64,000 nt of DNA, from contig JAICUB010000006.1 of assembly GCA_025936045.1 (NCBI GenBank), forward strand, positions 1 to 64,000. The letters run 5' to 3'. Shown here piece by piece: positions 16,187 to 24,986 of this stretch (position 1 is its first letter; each line of letters starts with the position of its first letter). Source of the stretch: Polyangiaceae bacterium. GTDB lineage: Bacteria > Myxococcota_A > Polyangia > Polyangiales > Polyangiaceae. Below the pieces are notes generated by a model. The model was not told where the DNA came from and did not search any database. It was given only the letters and a program-made list of their open reading frames with translations. Position numbers and translations under genes: made by a program.

Positions 16187-18270
16187 GCCGCAGCGGGTTT
16201 GGCCGCGTCGGCACCGGCGCGGGAGCGCTTGCGCTTCGGGGTCGCGTCCGCGTCGTCGTCGGCCGCGTCGCCACCGCCCGCTGTACCGTTGCGGAAGAGC
16301 GCCTCTGCGGCCGCGGCCGCGCGCGCTGCCCGTTCCGTATCGCCGCGCATCTCCATCAAGAATCGGCTCGGGATCGACGGGCGTTGCTTGCCCCACTTCG
16401 TGCGGCCTTTGCAGAAGGTCAGCGTGAGCGTGGTCTTCGCGCGCGTGACCCCGACGTAGGCGAGCCGCCGCTCTTCCTCGATTCCGCGGCCCTCCATGAT
16501 CGAGCGGCCGTGGGGGAGCAAGCCTTCTTCCATGCCGACGAGATACACGTGCGGAAACTCGAGACCCTTCGCGCTGTGGAGCGTCATCAAGGTCACGGCG
16601 TGTCGCTCCTTCTCGTCGTCCTTGTCGCTCTCACGGTCGGAGAGCGTGCTCTCTTCCAAAAAGCCGAGCAGGGACGCGTTTTCGCTGCGTTGCTCGTAGA
16701 GCGCGATCGAATTGACGAACTCTTCGACGATCGCCCAGCGTGATTCCGCCTCGCTCGCCTCCTTGTGGATGCGGCGCACCTCGCTCTTGTAATCGACGAC
16801 GTTGAGGAGCTCGGTCGCGAGCTTGAAGAGCGGCTCGAGCCCGACGCGCGCGCGAAAACCCTCGATCATGCGCCGGAAGGCGTCGATGCGTTCGCCCACG
16901 CCGTGCTGGATGTCGCCGTTTTGCGGCGCTTCGGGCAAGACGGACCAGAGCGGAGCGCCGCGGTCGACGGCGACTTTGAGCAGCGTCTCGATCGTGCCGG
17001 CGCCGATACCGCGAGGCGGTAGGTTGATGACCCGGAGCAGCGAGACCTCGTCGTTCGGATTGGCGAGCACGCGCAAGAACGAGAGAACGTCCTTCACCTC
17101 GCGCCGATCGTAAAACGAGAGGCCGCCGACGAGCCGATACGGAACGCCGGCGCGGCGGAGCTCGAGCTCGAACGCGCGTGGCTGTTCGTTCGTGCGGAAC
17201 AGGATGGCGACGTCGCTCGGCACGATGCGCGTGCCCGGCTCGGCGCGCAGGCGCTGGTCGACCTCGCGCACGACGCCTTCGGATTCGGCCACTTCGTCCT
17301 CGAAACGCAGAAATCGCGGATCGAAGCCGCCCTCGCGCGTGGCCTTGAGCGTCTTCGGATGGCGCGAGGCGTTGTGGCCGATCAGCGTGTTCGCGAGCTT
17401 CAGGATCGGCTCGACCGAGCGATAGTTTTCCTCGAGCCGGATCACTCTGGCTTCGGGCCAGTCGCGCTGAAAGCCCAGGATGTGCGCCACTTCGGCGCCG
17501 CGCCAGCCGTAAATGGATTGATCGTCGTCCCCGACGACGCACAGGTTTCTGTGTCGCTCCGCGAAGGCGCGCAAGATGCGGTACTGGAGATCGTTCGTGT
17601 CCTGATACTCGTCGACGAGGACGTGATCGAAGCGGGAAGCCTCGGCGAAGCGCGCTTCCGGGTGCTTCTCGAAGAGCTCCTCCGCCTTCAGCAAAAGATC
17701 GTCGAAGTCCATCGCGCCGCTCGACTTGAGGCTCTGCTGGTAGCGGGCGTACGCCATGGCGGCGAGCTGCTCTTTGTCCTTGTCGGAGTTCTCGGCTTGC
17801 TCCGGGCGAATGCCCTTGTTCTTCCAGCCGCCGATGAGGTGCAGGAGGTCGCCGGGGCGGAGCTTTTCGTGGCCGACGCGCACGTCGCGCAGGGCGCCGC
17901 GCGCGAGCGTCTCCTGGTCGCCGCGGTCGTAGATCGCGAACTCCTCCGGGTAGCCGAGCAGGCGCGCGTGACGCCGCAGGATGCGCACGCACAGCGAGTG
18001 AAACGTGGAGATTTCCGGGGGTTTCGTGCCCCTCGGGCGCTTGCCCAAGAGGCCCATGGCGCGCTCGCGCATCTCGCGCGCAGCCTTGTTCGTGAACGTG
18101 ACGGCCAGGATGCGGTGCGGGGCGATGCCGCTGCGGATGAGCGCGGCGATGCGGTAGGTGATGACGCGCGTCTTACCGGTACCCGCGCCGGCGAGCACCA
18201 GCACCGGGCCGTTGAGGGTGCTCACGGCGTCACGTTGAGCTTGGTTCAGGGGCGGGGAGCCGGACTGCAT
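16138..18270 (-). CDS. uvrD: UvrD/PcrA-type DNA helicase
   Basis: A 710-residue superfamily-1A helicase for repair and displacement of DNA-bound proteins. Motifs in order: LNQAQRDAV (Q motif), AGAGTGKT (Walker A), VDEYQDTNDLQ (Walker B), GDDDQSIYGWRGA, LEENYRS, GGLSFYDRREVKDVLSFLR, TLHSAKGLEFPHVYLVGMEE and RRLAYVGVTRAK. The C-terminal tail is Arg/Lys/Ala rich (PKRKRSRAGADAAKPAA), perhaps a DNA or partner-binding tail. ATG 18270 is preferred to an upstream TTG at 18315 because the conserved domain starts soon after it. Confidence 0.93.
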   Translation of the reverse strand: MQSGSPPLNQAQRDAVSTLNGPVLVLAGAGTGKTRVITYRIAALIRSGIAPHRILAVTFTNKAAREMRERAMGLLGKRPRGTKPPEISTFHSLCVRILRRHARLLGYPEEFAIYDRGDQETLARGALRDVRVGHEKLRPGDLLHLIGGWKNKGIRPEQAENSDKDKEQLAAMAYARYQQSLKSSGAMDFDDLLLKAEELFEKHPEARFAEASRFDHVLVDEYQDTNDLQYRILRAFAERHRNLCVVGDDDQSIYGWRGAEVAHILGFQRDWPEARVIRLEENYRSVEPILKLANTLIGHNASRHPKTLKATREGGFDPRFLRFEDEVAESEGVVREVDQRLRAEPGTRIVPSDVAILFRTNEQPRAFELELRRAGVPYRLVGGLSFYDRREVKDVLSFLRVLANPNDEVSLLRVINLPPRGIGAGTIETLLKVAVDRGAPLWSVLPEAPQNGDIQHGVGERIDAFRRMIEGFRARVGLEPLFKLATELLNVVDYKSEVRRIHKEASEAESRWAIVEEFVNSIALYEQRSENASLLGFLEESTLSDRESDKDDEKERHAVTLMTLHSAKGLEFPHVYLVGMEEGLLPHGRSIMEGRGIEEERRLAYVGVTRAKTTLTLTFCKGRTKWGKQRPSIPSRFLMEMRGDTERAARAAAAAEALFRNGTAGGGDAADDDADATPKRKRSRAGADAAKPAAAQSSRARSSASRRASS

Positions 18271-18435
18271 GCGAAGGGAAGCCTCAGACCTAGCGGATCC
18301 CGACCATGCGACCAAGCGGGAAAGTGGAACAGGGCGCCACCCCGCCCGTCAGCTTCGGCACGGCGGTCGCCGCCAATAAATCCAAAGGCAAATCCCCGAA
18401 ACCTGCGCGCTCCGGCCCGGGGCGTTGACAGATGT

Positions 18436-18441
18436 TAGGTT
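18436..18441 (+). promoter_or_regulatory. -10 box of the alpha/beta-hydrolase gene, leaderless configuration
   Basis: TAGGTT followed by 6 nt and GTG 18448. A TTGACA lies only 5 nt upstream, which is too close to serve as its -35. Confidence 0.35.
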
Positions 18442-18447
18442 CGGCGC

Positions 18448-19239
18448 GTGACCGAACAACGGGTGCGCCTTCACGTCGAACGCCAAGGCTCGGGCGAGGC
18501 CGTCGTGCTCGCTCACGGCTTCGGCGGCAGCGCGCGCAACTTTCGCTTGCAGACGCGCGCGCTCGCGGCGGAGGCGAGCGTCGTCACGTACGATGCGCGC
18601 GGACACGCGCGGAGTGAAGCCCCGAACGGCGCGGACGCGTACACGCTCGGCCGCTTGATCGACGACTACGAGCGCGTCGCGACGGAAGGCGGCAGCTCCG
18701 TCGTGGCGGGCGGCCTCAGCCTCGGCGCGCTGACCGCGCTCGGATTCGCAGCGCGCCGGCCCGAGCGCGTGCGCGGGCTCTTGCTCGCCGCGCTCCCGGG
18801 TACGGACGCGCCGCGCAAGCGTTGGGCGCTCGATTTCGCGGCGGCGATCGAGCAGGACGGCCTCGACGCCGCGGGCAGCGCCTTCGTCTGGGGCGAGCGC
18901 TCGCGCTTCGATCCGGCCGGCGCCAAGCTCATCCGCCAGGGGTTGCTCGAGCACCCGCCGCATGCGCTCGCGCACCTGTTGCGGCAGACGCTCGCGGTGC
19001 TGCCCGATCTGACGGAGCTCGCCGCGCCGGTCGCGCTCGCCACGTTTCCGGTGACGATCCTCGTCGGGGCCGAGGACACGCCGGCGCTCGAGCCGTCACG
19101 CGCGCTCGCGGCGGCGCTACCGCGCGCAAAATTCGTCGTCGTACCGAACGCGGGGCACGTGCTGAACCTCGCGGCGCCGGCCGTGTTCAACGAGCATTTG
19201 CTGGCCCTTTTGCGCGCGGGTCGGTCTGGTGCGCGGTGA
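18448..19239 (+). CDS. Alpha/beta-fold hydrolase
   Basis: A 263-residue cytoplasmic alpha/beta hydrolase with no signal peptide. It has the oxyanion region LAHGFGGSARNF, a nucleophile elbow GGLSLGA (Ser91), acid in GAEDTP (Asp210) and base in NAGHVL (His237), so a full catalytic triad. The substrate cannot be told from the sequence; esterase, lactonase or C-C hydrolase are all possible. It stands alone between helicase and lipoprotein genes, and its 3' end overlaps the convergent lipoprotein gene by 53 nt. Confidence 0.85.
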   Translation: MTEQRVRLHVERQGSGEAVVLAHGFGGSARNFRLQTRALAAEASVVTYDARGHARSEAPNGADAYTLGRLIDDYERVATEGGSSVVAGGLSLGALTALGFAARRPERVRGLLLAALPGTDAPRKRWALDFAAAIEQDGLDAAGSAFVWGERSRFDPAGAKLIRQGLLEHPPHALAHLLRQTLAVLPDLTELAAPVALATFPVTILVGAEDTPALEPSRALAAALPRAKFVVVPNAGHVLNLAAPAVFNEHLLALLRAGRSGAR

Positions 19240-20866
19240 GCAGCGCCGGCGCGCTGCCGGCGGCGAGCCGTAGCTCGGCGATGACGGGGGGAGCCGTGCC
19301 CGCGGCGGCGTCCACGGCGCACGCGTGCACGCTCGTCGCGGTATCGCCGCGGCCCGAGCCGAGCTCGGTGCCGTCCTCGCGCACGAGACGAAGCTCGACG
19401 CCCGAGCCTCCGGGGCCTACGGCGACCGTGGCGTCGAGACAGCGCCCGAACGGCAACGTGAGCGCTTGTTTGGCGAGCGCCGTCGTCGTGAGGTCGAGCG
19501 CGTACACGGCGCCGACCTGACGCGCGCGTACGAGGAGCCCCGCGGCGCTCATGCGCGCGAGCAGGCGGCTCGCGGCGAGCGGCTGTTTCTCGAGGAGCTT
19601 CGGCGTTCCGGGCTCGGGGTAAAGCTCGAGCGCGAAGGGGCCCGGGCGCGAGAGGCTGTTCGCGTCGAGCCGGACGCTCGCGGCGGGCCCGCAGCGGAAG
19701 AGCTCCGGGGCGCCGCCGTCGGCGTTCGCGAGCAGCGAGCCGTCGGCGGCGTAGAGCCAGGTTTCGACGGCGCGGAGTGGGCTGCCGCTCACCCACTCGA
19801 GCCGCACGCAGCCGTCGGGGAGCTCGAGCGGGTAGCTCAGGCGGCGCCCGAGCGGCAGGTTGCCGGCAGCGACGACGCGAGGCGCGGGGTAGCCGAGCGC
19901 GGCTTCGGCGGCGTCGTGGCGCTTGCGTTCGTCGGCGACCGAGCCCGTCGCGAACACCTCGAGGCGCAGCGTTTCGGCGTCGATGTCGCGCTCGGAGCCA
20001 TCGACTGAACGCGAAAACATCGCGACCGCGACGCCGATGCCCGCGTGCGGCCGGAGCTCGAGCGTGACGCTCGCGGGGATCGGTGAACAGACGACGAGCG
20101 AGCGCTCGCGCCCCCAGCTCTCCGCGCGCCCGAGGATCCGGCCGTCCTCGCCCGTAAGGACCGCGTCGAGCGAGCTCACTTCGTCCGACGGGACGACCAG
20201 GGCGTCGAGGCAGCGCTCGGCGTCGATCGACGCGGAAATGCGGGTCGGTGTGCGCGCGTCGAGTGGGACCTGCACGCGCCGCAGATCGATCCAGCGTCCG
20301 CCGATGCGGCGGCGGTGCGCTTCGATCGTTTCGTCGAGCCCGGGCCAGACGGTGAGGCGCTTGGCGATTTCGCCCGGCAAGTAGTGGACGCCGTAGAGCG
20401 CGGCCGCGCGCGGCGCGTCGTTCACGCTGACGCGCTCGGCGCCGATCGCGACGAAGCCGTAACCGGCGGCGATGCGCGCCATCAAGAGGATACGGCGCGG
20501 GTGCGGCGGACACACGAGGAGCGCGGGCGTTTTGTCGGCGCCTTCGTCCGAGCCGAGCACGGCCCCGTCCTCCCCGTAAGCGAAGAGATCGAGATCGTCG
20601 ACGGTCTGCGTCGCGCGAGCGATCGCGACGGCGCAGTCGCCTTCGGGGACCTCGAGCAAGCTCGTGACGCGGTCGCCCACGACGCCGCCTTGTACGGCGA
20701 CGACCTCGGCTTGCCCGCCCGGGGTCGGCTTGAGCCAGCCGCGCGTGTCGGGCGGCCCTTCGACGCGGCCGAAGCGCGCCGGAGCGAGCGCCCGCGCGCC
20801 CGGTTTCTTCGGCGCGCAGCCGAGCAGCACGGCACAGCCGAGAACGGCGGCGACCAGGCGCTTCAA
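19187..20866 (-). CDS. Uncharacterised lipoprotein with four Cys-pair repeats
   Basis: A 559-residue lipoprotein with signal LVAAVLGCAVLLGC (lipobox LLGC). The mature part contains four units of similar layout, each opening with a Gly/Asp-Cys (C78, C219, C353, C476), then a strand, an (E/A)DG-(R/S/A/T)-(I/L)LG-type turn, and a second Cys (C119, C260, C392, C516). The Cys spacing is 39-41 residues every time. This looks like four beta-sandwich domains, each with a disulfide, resembling pre-peptidase C-terminal domains; that resemblance is my impression only. The start is a TTG at 20866 overlapping the stop of the upstream gene (TTGA), which carries related units. Function unknown. Confidence 0.75.
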   Translation of the reverse strand: MKRLVAAVLGCAVLLGCAPKKPGARALAPARFGRVEGPPDTRGWLKPTPGGQAEVVAVQGGVVGDRVTSLLEVPEGDCAVAIARATQTVDDLDLFAYGEDGAVLGSDEGADKTPALLVCPPHPRRILLMARIAAGYGFVAIGAERVSVNDAPRAAALYGVHYLPGEIAKRLTVWPGLDETIEAHRRRIGGRWIDLRRVQVPLDARTPTRISASIDAERCLDALVVPSDEVSSLDAVLTGEDGRILGRAESWGRERSLVVCSPIPASVTLELRPHAGIGVAVAMFSRSVDGSERDIDAETLRLEVFATGSVADERKRHDAAEAALGYPAPRVVAAGNLPLGRRLSYPLELPDGCVRLEWVSGSPLRAVETWLYAADGSLLANADGGAPELFRCGPAASVRLDANSLSRPGPFALELYPEPGTPKLLEKQPLAASRLLARMSAAGLLVRARQVGAVYALDLTTTALAKQALTLPFGRCLDATVAVGPGGSGVELRLVREDGTELGSGRGDTATSVHACAVDAAAGTAPPVIAELRLAAGSAPALLTAHQTDPRAKGPANAR

Positions 20867-22149
20867 CGCACGGCCTCGCCGAGCCGCGCGCGCGCGATGC
20901 GCCAGACCGCCGCCATCCACGTGAGGCCGAGCCCGCGCGCGTCGACCTCGAGCAACGCTCGATGCTCGGCGCCCGCGCAAAAGCTCACGCCCGCGCCCGG
21001 CTCGTCCGGATCGACGCGATTTTGCGAGACCTTGCGCGCCGTCTGCGCTGCAAACGACAGCGCGTTCACCTCGCCGTGGAGGCCCACCGCGAGCGCGAAG
21101 TAGCAGCCGCCCGGCTCGACCTCGAGCGACCACAGCGTGTCGCCTTGCACGCCGAGCGACTCGTCGACGAGCGGCGCCGCGCCGAGCACGCGGCGTTCGG
21201 CCCGCAAAACGCCGCTCATGTGGGCACGGGCGTCCGCGGGCCAGCGTGCGGGCAGCGACGGGTCGAGGTCCCAGCGCGCGCGCACGAGCGAAAGCTTCGC
21301 CCCGGGCGCGACGCCGCCGAAGCGGATGTTGACGGGCGTCGCCGCGGGCACGCACACGAGCGCGTCGCCGTCGCTGCTCTCGCCGTGATCGGCGGCCAGC
21401 ACTCGGTTGCCTTCGACTTCGGCGATCTCCAGATCGACGTCGGTCGCGCGCCGCTCGGTTTCTTCCCCGAGCAGGTCGAAGCGGTGGCAGCCGGGCGCGA
21501 GCGTGACCACCGTCGAGCCCATGCCCATGGCGCCCGCGGTGAGCTCGAGCGTCGTGAGCTCGAGCGCTTGCTCGCGGGCGGCGCGTTCCTCGAGCGAACG
21601 CACGCGCATCGCGAGCGGAGCGACGACGGGTCGCGGCCCGGAGCTCGGAGTCTGCGCGATCGGGCCTGGATCGCGCTCGGGCAAGACGAGCGTGAGCGCG
21701 GGCGGCTCGCGTTCCGAGCTCACGACCAGAAACTCGAGCAAGCCGCGTGGCGAGCGCATCTCGATCGCGAGCGCGGCGAGGCTCGCCTTCGCGGGGCCGC
21801 AGCGCGTCACGGCGAGCACGCCCGCGACGCTACCTTCGGGCCATTCGAGCGGCGCGTGCCCGACGCGGCGCCCGGGGTCGAGTAGAAACTGCATGTTGCT
21901 CGTGCCGAGTACCGCGAGCGTCGCGCAGCTCGCGCTCTTCGGATCGAGCACTTCGACGGGCAGCACGAGCGGCAACACGTCGCCGCGTTCGAGCAGGCGC
22001 GGCGTGAGACGCGTGACGTGGCCGAACACGCTCCAGGCGAGCGAGAGCGCCTCGACGTCGCGGCCCAGATCGGCCCGCGCGGGCGCGGCATACAGCACGC
22101 AGACGAGCGCCGTGAGGGCGCGAACGGGCGTCATGCGCAGGCGCCGCAC
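20863..22149 (-). CDS. Uncharacterised exported protein with three Cys-pair units
   Basis: A 428-residue protein with a signal peptide (VRALTALVCVLYAAPARA, cleavage after ARA). Three units resemble those of the downstream lipoprotein: numbered from the internal ATG, the Cys pairs are 70/112, 216/261 and 344/386, with LAPGC and EPGGC openings and LVC or FC closings. Both genes are coupled by a TTGA overlap and probably act together outside the cytoplasm. GTG 22149 is preferred over ATG 22134 because a TATAAC lies exactly 6 nt upstream of it and it adds positive charge before the signal helix. No enzymatic motif is visible. Confidence 0.7.
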   Translation of the reverse strand: MRRLRMTPVRALTALVCVLYAAPARADLGRDVEALSLAWSVFGHVTRLTPRLLERGDVLPLVLPVEVLDPKSASCATLAVLGTSNMQFLLDPGRRVGHAPLEWPEGSVAGVLAVTRCGPAKASLAALAIEMRSPRGLLEFLVVSSEREPPALTLVLPERDPGPIAQTPSSGPRPVVAPLAMRVRSLEERAAREQALELTTLELTAGAMGMGSTVVTLAPGCHRFDLLGEETERRATDVDLEIAEVEGNRVLAADHGESSDGDALVCVPAATPVNIRFGGVAPGAKLSLVRARWDLDPSLPARWPADARAHMSGVLRAERRVLGAAPLVDESLGVQGDTLWSLEVEPGGCYFALAVGLHGEVNALSFAAQTARKVSQNRVDPDEPGAGVSFCAGAEHRALLEVDARGLGLTWMAAVWRIARARLGEAVR

Positions 22150-22155
22150 CCGGCG

Positions 22156-22161
22156 GTTATA
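22156..22161 (-). promoter_or_regulatory. -10 box of the exported Cys-pair protein operon, leaderless configuration
   Basis: TATAAC on the minus strand, 6 nt upstream of GTG 22149. Confidence 0.45.
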
Positions 22162-22193
22162 GCCCAGAACGGGGCCGCCGGTCGTGGGAGCGT

Positions 22194-22694
22194 TCAGACG
22201 CGCTCGAACGGCGCTTCGACGAACGCCTTCACCTGCCCGTCCCAGATGAAAAGCTTGTGCGCGGTGACGGCGCCCCGATCGACCGCCGTGACGAGGTAAG
22301 CGAGCTCGAACGACGGCGCGCCGCTGTTGCCCATCGTCATGCTCGCCGCGTCTTCGGCGCTGAAATACGCCCCGCAGTCGAGGTGGGAGTGGAAGAATAC
22401 TTTGACGGGGCGCCCGCTCTTCTGCCCTTCGCCGATGGCGCGGTCGAACTTGAGCGCGTTGATCTTGAAGTACTCGCGACCGGTGCGCGGGTGCCCTTCG
22501 GGATCGGCCTGATGGTACTTGTTCGCGAGGTTTTCGAGCTCCACCGCGCGGTCGACCAAGAGCGCGTCGGTCGCCGGGCCCTCGAGGTAGCCGCAGGCCT
22601 CTTCGTCACGGCCGTAGGCGGCGACGCCGGCGCGCTCGACCTCGGCGAGCACGGCGTGGGGAATGCGAACGTTTCCGCGAATCCAATCGGTCAT
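22194..22694 (-). CDS. JAMM/MPN-domain metallopeptidase (Mec-like)
   Basis: A 166-residue Zn peptidase. The JAMM signature HxHx7SxxD is complete: His102, His104, Ser112 and Asp115 in FHSHLDCGAYFSAED, with the upstream Glu in RDEEACGYLEG. In Mycobacterium, Mec removes cysteine from the C-terminus of the carrier CysO. Here the gene follows cysM directly (its ATG 22694 lies 5 nt inside the TGAGG around the cysM stop), and a GG-ending carrier is two genes upstream, so the same job is likely. The alternative, a general deubiquitinase-like role on the carrier, cannot be excluded. Confidence 0.85.
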   Translation of the reverse strand: MTDWIRGNVRIPHAVLAEVERAGVAAYGRDEEACGYLEGPATDALLVDRAVELENLANKYHQADPEGHPRTGREYFKINALKFDRAIGEGQKSGRPVKVFFHSHLDCGAYFSAEDAASMTMGNSGAPSFELAYLVTAVDRGAVTAHKLFIWDGQVKAFVEAPFERV

Positions 22695-22698
22695 GGCC

Positions 22699-23646
22699 TC
22701 ACCAGACGTACTTCCGCTCCCATTTGAGCGGGGCAAAATAACGGTCGCCGCGATCGCAGGCGATGGTGACGACGCAGCCTCCGCCGCGTTCCTTCTGCGC
22801 GCGTTCGGCGATTTTCACGGCGCCCGCGACGTTGGCACCCGTCGAGTGACCGACGTGCAGGCCCTGCGTGGCGGCGAGCAGGTCGGACATGTCCCAGCCT
22901 TCTTCGGTCGTGACGGGCAGAATTTCGTCGACGGTCGACGGATCCCAGATCGGCGGCACGATGCTCGACCCCATGTGCTTGAGCCCCTCGAGGCCGTGGA
23001 GCGCTTCGGCGGGCTCGACCGCGACGCAAGTCACGCGCGGCGTGTGCTCGTGCAGGCGGCGCGTCGTACCCATCATCGTGCCGCTCGTGCCGAGTCCCGT
23101 GACGAAGTGCGTGATGCGATCCCCGAGCGCGTCGATGATTTCGCCCGCGGTGCCGTAGTAGTGAGCGAGCGGATTCGAAGGGTTCGAGTATTGGTCGGGG
23201 TAAAAGTACTTGTCGGGGTTTTCGGCGACGATCTTCTTCACCAGGCGAATCGCGCCGTCCGAGCCTTCCATCGGATCGCTGAAGACGAGCTCGGTGCCGA
23301 ACGCCTGCGTGATGTCCTTGCGCGCCTTCGTCACGTTCTTCGGCATCACGAGGTGCACGCGGAAGCCCATCGCCGCGCCCATCAGTGAGTAGGCGACGCC
23401 CGTGTTGCCGCTCGTCGAATCGATCAGAATCTTGTCCGAGGTGAGCCGGCCGTCCTTCATGGCGTCCTGCACCATGCGCAGCGCGGGACGATCCTTCACG
23501 GAGCCGCCCGGGTTGGCGAACTCGAGCTTCAGGTAAATTTCGACGCCGGGCGCGTTCGGAGCGATCCCGTGCAGGCGGATGAGCGGGGTATTGCCGACGG
23601 CGTCGAGGATCGACGCGAGGCGGCGCGAGCGCGCGTAGCGAGTCAT
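22699..23646 (-). CDS. cysM: CysM-type cysteine synthase (carrier-dependent type likely)
   Basis: A 315-residue PLP fold-type II enzyme. The PLP lysine is in NPGGSVKDRPALRM (Lys51), the phosphate loop is in DSTSGNTG and GLGTSGTMMG, and the C-terminus has GHSTGANVAGA. KDRPALRM and ITHFVTGLGTSGTMMG resemble mycobacterial CysM, which uses O-phosphoserine and thiocarboxylated CysO, more than CysK (KDRI). ATG 23646 overlaps the stop of the E1-like stub. Together with the carrier, E1 and JAMM genes it would complete the CysO route. Substrate use is inferred, not shown. Confidence 0.85.
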   Translation of the reverse strand: MTRYARSRRLASILDAVGNTPLIRLHGIAPNAPGVEIYLKLEFANPGGSVKDRPALRMVQDAMKDGRLTSDKILIDSTSGNTGVAYSLMGAAMGFRVHLVMPKNVTKARKDITQAFGTELVFSDPMEGSDGAIRLVKKIVAENPDKYFYPDQYSNPSNPLAHYYGTAGEIIDALGDRITHFVTGLGTSGTMMGTTRRLHEHTPRVTCVAVEPAEALHGLEGLKHMGSSIVPPIWDPSTVDEILPVTTEEGWDMSDLLAATQGLHVGHSTGANVAGAVKIAERAQKERGGGCVVTIACDRGDRYFAPLKWERKYVW

Positions 23647-23927
23647 GCGCTCGCCCGCTCGAGCAACTCGGTGACGGCGCGGAGCGCGCGCCAAGCGCCG
23701 GCACCGTGAGCACGCGCGCTCGCGTGCCGGAAGAGCGACGCGTGCGCGAAAGGCCGCGGCTCGGCGAGCGCGTCGAGGCTCACGGCGCGAAAGCCGGCGC
23801 GTTCGAGGTAGACGAGCTCGGTGAGCGCGCCGTCCGTGCCAGCCACGCAATGAGTCGCCGCAAGCAAGCGCGCCTGGCCCGCTTCGCCGAGCTCGGCCAA
23901 GCGCCGCTGTCGCACGTAACGATCCAT
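23643..23927 (-). CDS. Degenerate E1/ThiF-like N-terminal stub
   Basis: A 94-residue protein that starts like a MoeB/ThiF-family E1 (RYVRQRRLAELGEAGQARLL, then a beta-alpha-beta unit ending in VSLD). The nucleotide-binding glycines are lost: where E1 enzymes have GAGGLG, this has AGTDGAL. The rest of an E1 is absent. It sits between the carrier gene (7 nt gap) and cysM (ATGA overlap). The full MoeB in this operon lacks exactly this RQ...GxxGQ N-terminal helix, so the stub may supply it in trans or act as a non-catalytic partner. A decaying paralogue is the alternative. Confidence 0.7.
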   Translation of the reverse strand: MDRYVRQRRLAELGEAGQARLLAATHCVAGTDGALTELVYLERAGFRAVSLDALAEPRPFAHASLFRHASARAHGAGAWRALRAVTELLERASA

Positions 23928-23934
23928 CGCGGGC

Positions 23935-24204
23935 TCAGCCGCCGGCGATGGCGGGAACGATGCTGATCTCGGTGCCGCTCGCGAGCTTGGTGTCGAGGCC
24001 GTCGAGGAAGCGCACGTCCTCGTCGCCGACGTAGAGGTTCACGAAGCGTCGAACGCCCTTGTCGTCGAGCAAGCGGTCGCGAATGCCGGGCGCCTTGCGC
24101 TCGAGCGCCTCGATGGCTTCACGCACGGTCGCGCCTTCGACATCGACCTGGTCGTTGCCGCCGGTCAGGGTCCGGAGAGGGGTGGGGATGCGGACGGTGA
24201 TCAT
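23935..24204 (-). CDS. cysO: MoaD/ThiS/CysO-type ubiquitin-like sulfur carrier
   Basis: An 89-residue beta-grasp protein starting MITVRIPTPLRTLTGG and ending VPAIAGG, the Gly-Gly tail that E1 enzymes adenylate and sulfurate. The FVNLYVGDEDVRFLDGLDT block is typical of the MoaD/CysO branch rather than ThiS. ATG 24204 overlaps the moeB stop (ATGA). With cysM and the JAMM peptidase downstream it is best read as a CysO-type carrier for cysteine synthesis; a molybdopterin role is less likely since no moaE is near. Confidence 0.88.
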   Translation of the reverse strand: MITVRIPTPLRTLTGGNDQVDVEGATVREAIEALERKAPGIRDRLLDDKGVRRFVNLYVGDEDVRFLDGLDTKLASGTEISIVPAIAGG

Positions 24205-24986
24205 GGTTGGACTCCTCGGATGGTGGGTCCGTCGTCGCTCGGGACGGCGGTGTAGCAGAGCTCGTCGAGCTCGGAAATCGTCGCGCGCGGTCCACAGAGC
24301 GGGCAGCTCGGGCGCGCTTCGACGGGCACGGCCCGAAAGCGGTCTTTGAGCCCGTCGTAGGTGAACAGCGTTCCGTAGCGCGGCGAGCCCGTCAGCACGT
24401 CGAGCGCGAGGTCCGCCATCAGCGCGCCCGCAAGCCCGACCACCGGGCCCAGAACGCCCGCTTCCGCGCAGGTGAGCGCGGCTTCCCCAGCGGGCAGGTC
24501 CTCGAAAAGGCACCGGTAGCAGGGGCAGCCGCCGGGCGCGACGCTCCACACCGTCGCGCGCAGGCGCACGGCGGCGCCGTGGACGAGCGGTCGCGCTTCG
24601 AGATGGCACGCGTCGGCGGCGAGAAACTTCGTCGCGAAGTTGTCGGCGCCTTCCAGCACGAGATCGAAGCCGCGCACGAGCGCGCGCGCGTTTTCCGGTA
24701 GGAGGCGCGTGCGCACGGCTTCGAGCTTTTGGCCGGGCGCGGCGAAGTGCGCGAGCGTCTCGAGCGCGGCGTCGAGCTTGTCGCGCCCCACGTCGCTCTC
24801 GCCGTAGAGCACCTGACGATGGAGGTTCGTGAGCTCGACCCGATCGTCGTCGGCGAGCGCGACCCGACCGACGCCCGCCTCGACGAGCGCGAGCGCCGCA
24901 GGGCAACCGAGGCCGCCCGCGCCGACGACGAGCACGCTCTTGCCGGCGAGGTCACCGGCCGCGGGATCAGGCTTGGAAGTACTCAT
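24201..24986 (-). CDS. moeB: MoeB/ThiF-type E1 activating enzyme
   Basis: A 261-residue adenylating enzyme for the carrier encoded just downstream. Seen: ATP loop LVVGAGGLGCPAAL, DDDRVELTNLHRQVLYGESD, DLVLEGADNFATK, a CPCYRC zinc site paired with CPLC near the C-terminus, and a Cys before AGVLGPVVGL that matches the catalytic-loop Cys of ThiF. There is no rhodanese domain, unlike mycobacterial MoeZ. The N-terminus lacks the usual RYxRQ...GxxGQ helix, which instead appears in the stub at 23643-23927. It overlaps cysK by 20 nt. Confidence 0.9.
   Translation of the reverse strand: MSTSKPDPAAGDLAGKSVLVVGAGGLGCPAALALVEAGVGRVALADDDRVELTNLHRQVLYGESDVGRDKLDAALETLAHFAAPGQKLEAVRTRLLPENARALVRGFDLVLEGADNFATKFLAADACHLEARPLVHGAAVRLRATVWSVAPGGCPCYRCLFEDLPAGEAALTCAEAGVLGPVVGLAGALMADLALDVLTGSPRYGTLFTYDGLKDRFRAVPVEARPSCPLCGPRATISELDELCYTAVPSDDGPTIRGVQP

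Noticed and set aside
18425-18441. TTGACA as -35 for the hydrolase gene
   Set aside because: It is only 5 nt from the TAGGTT box, so the two cannot act as one promoter.
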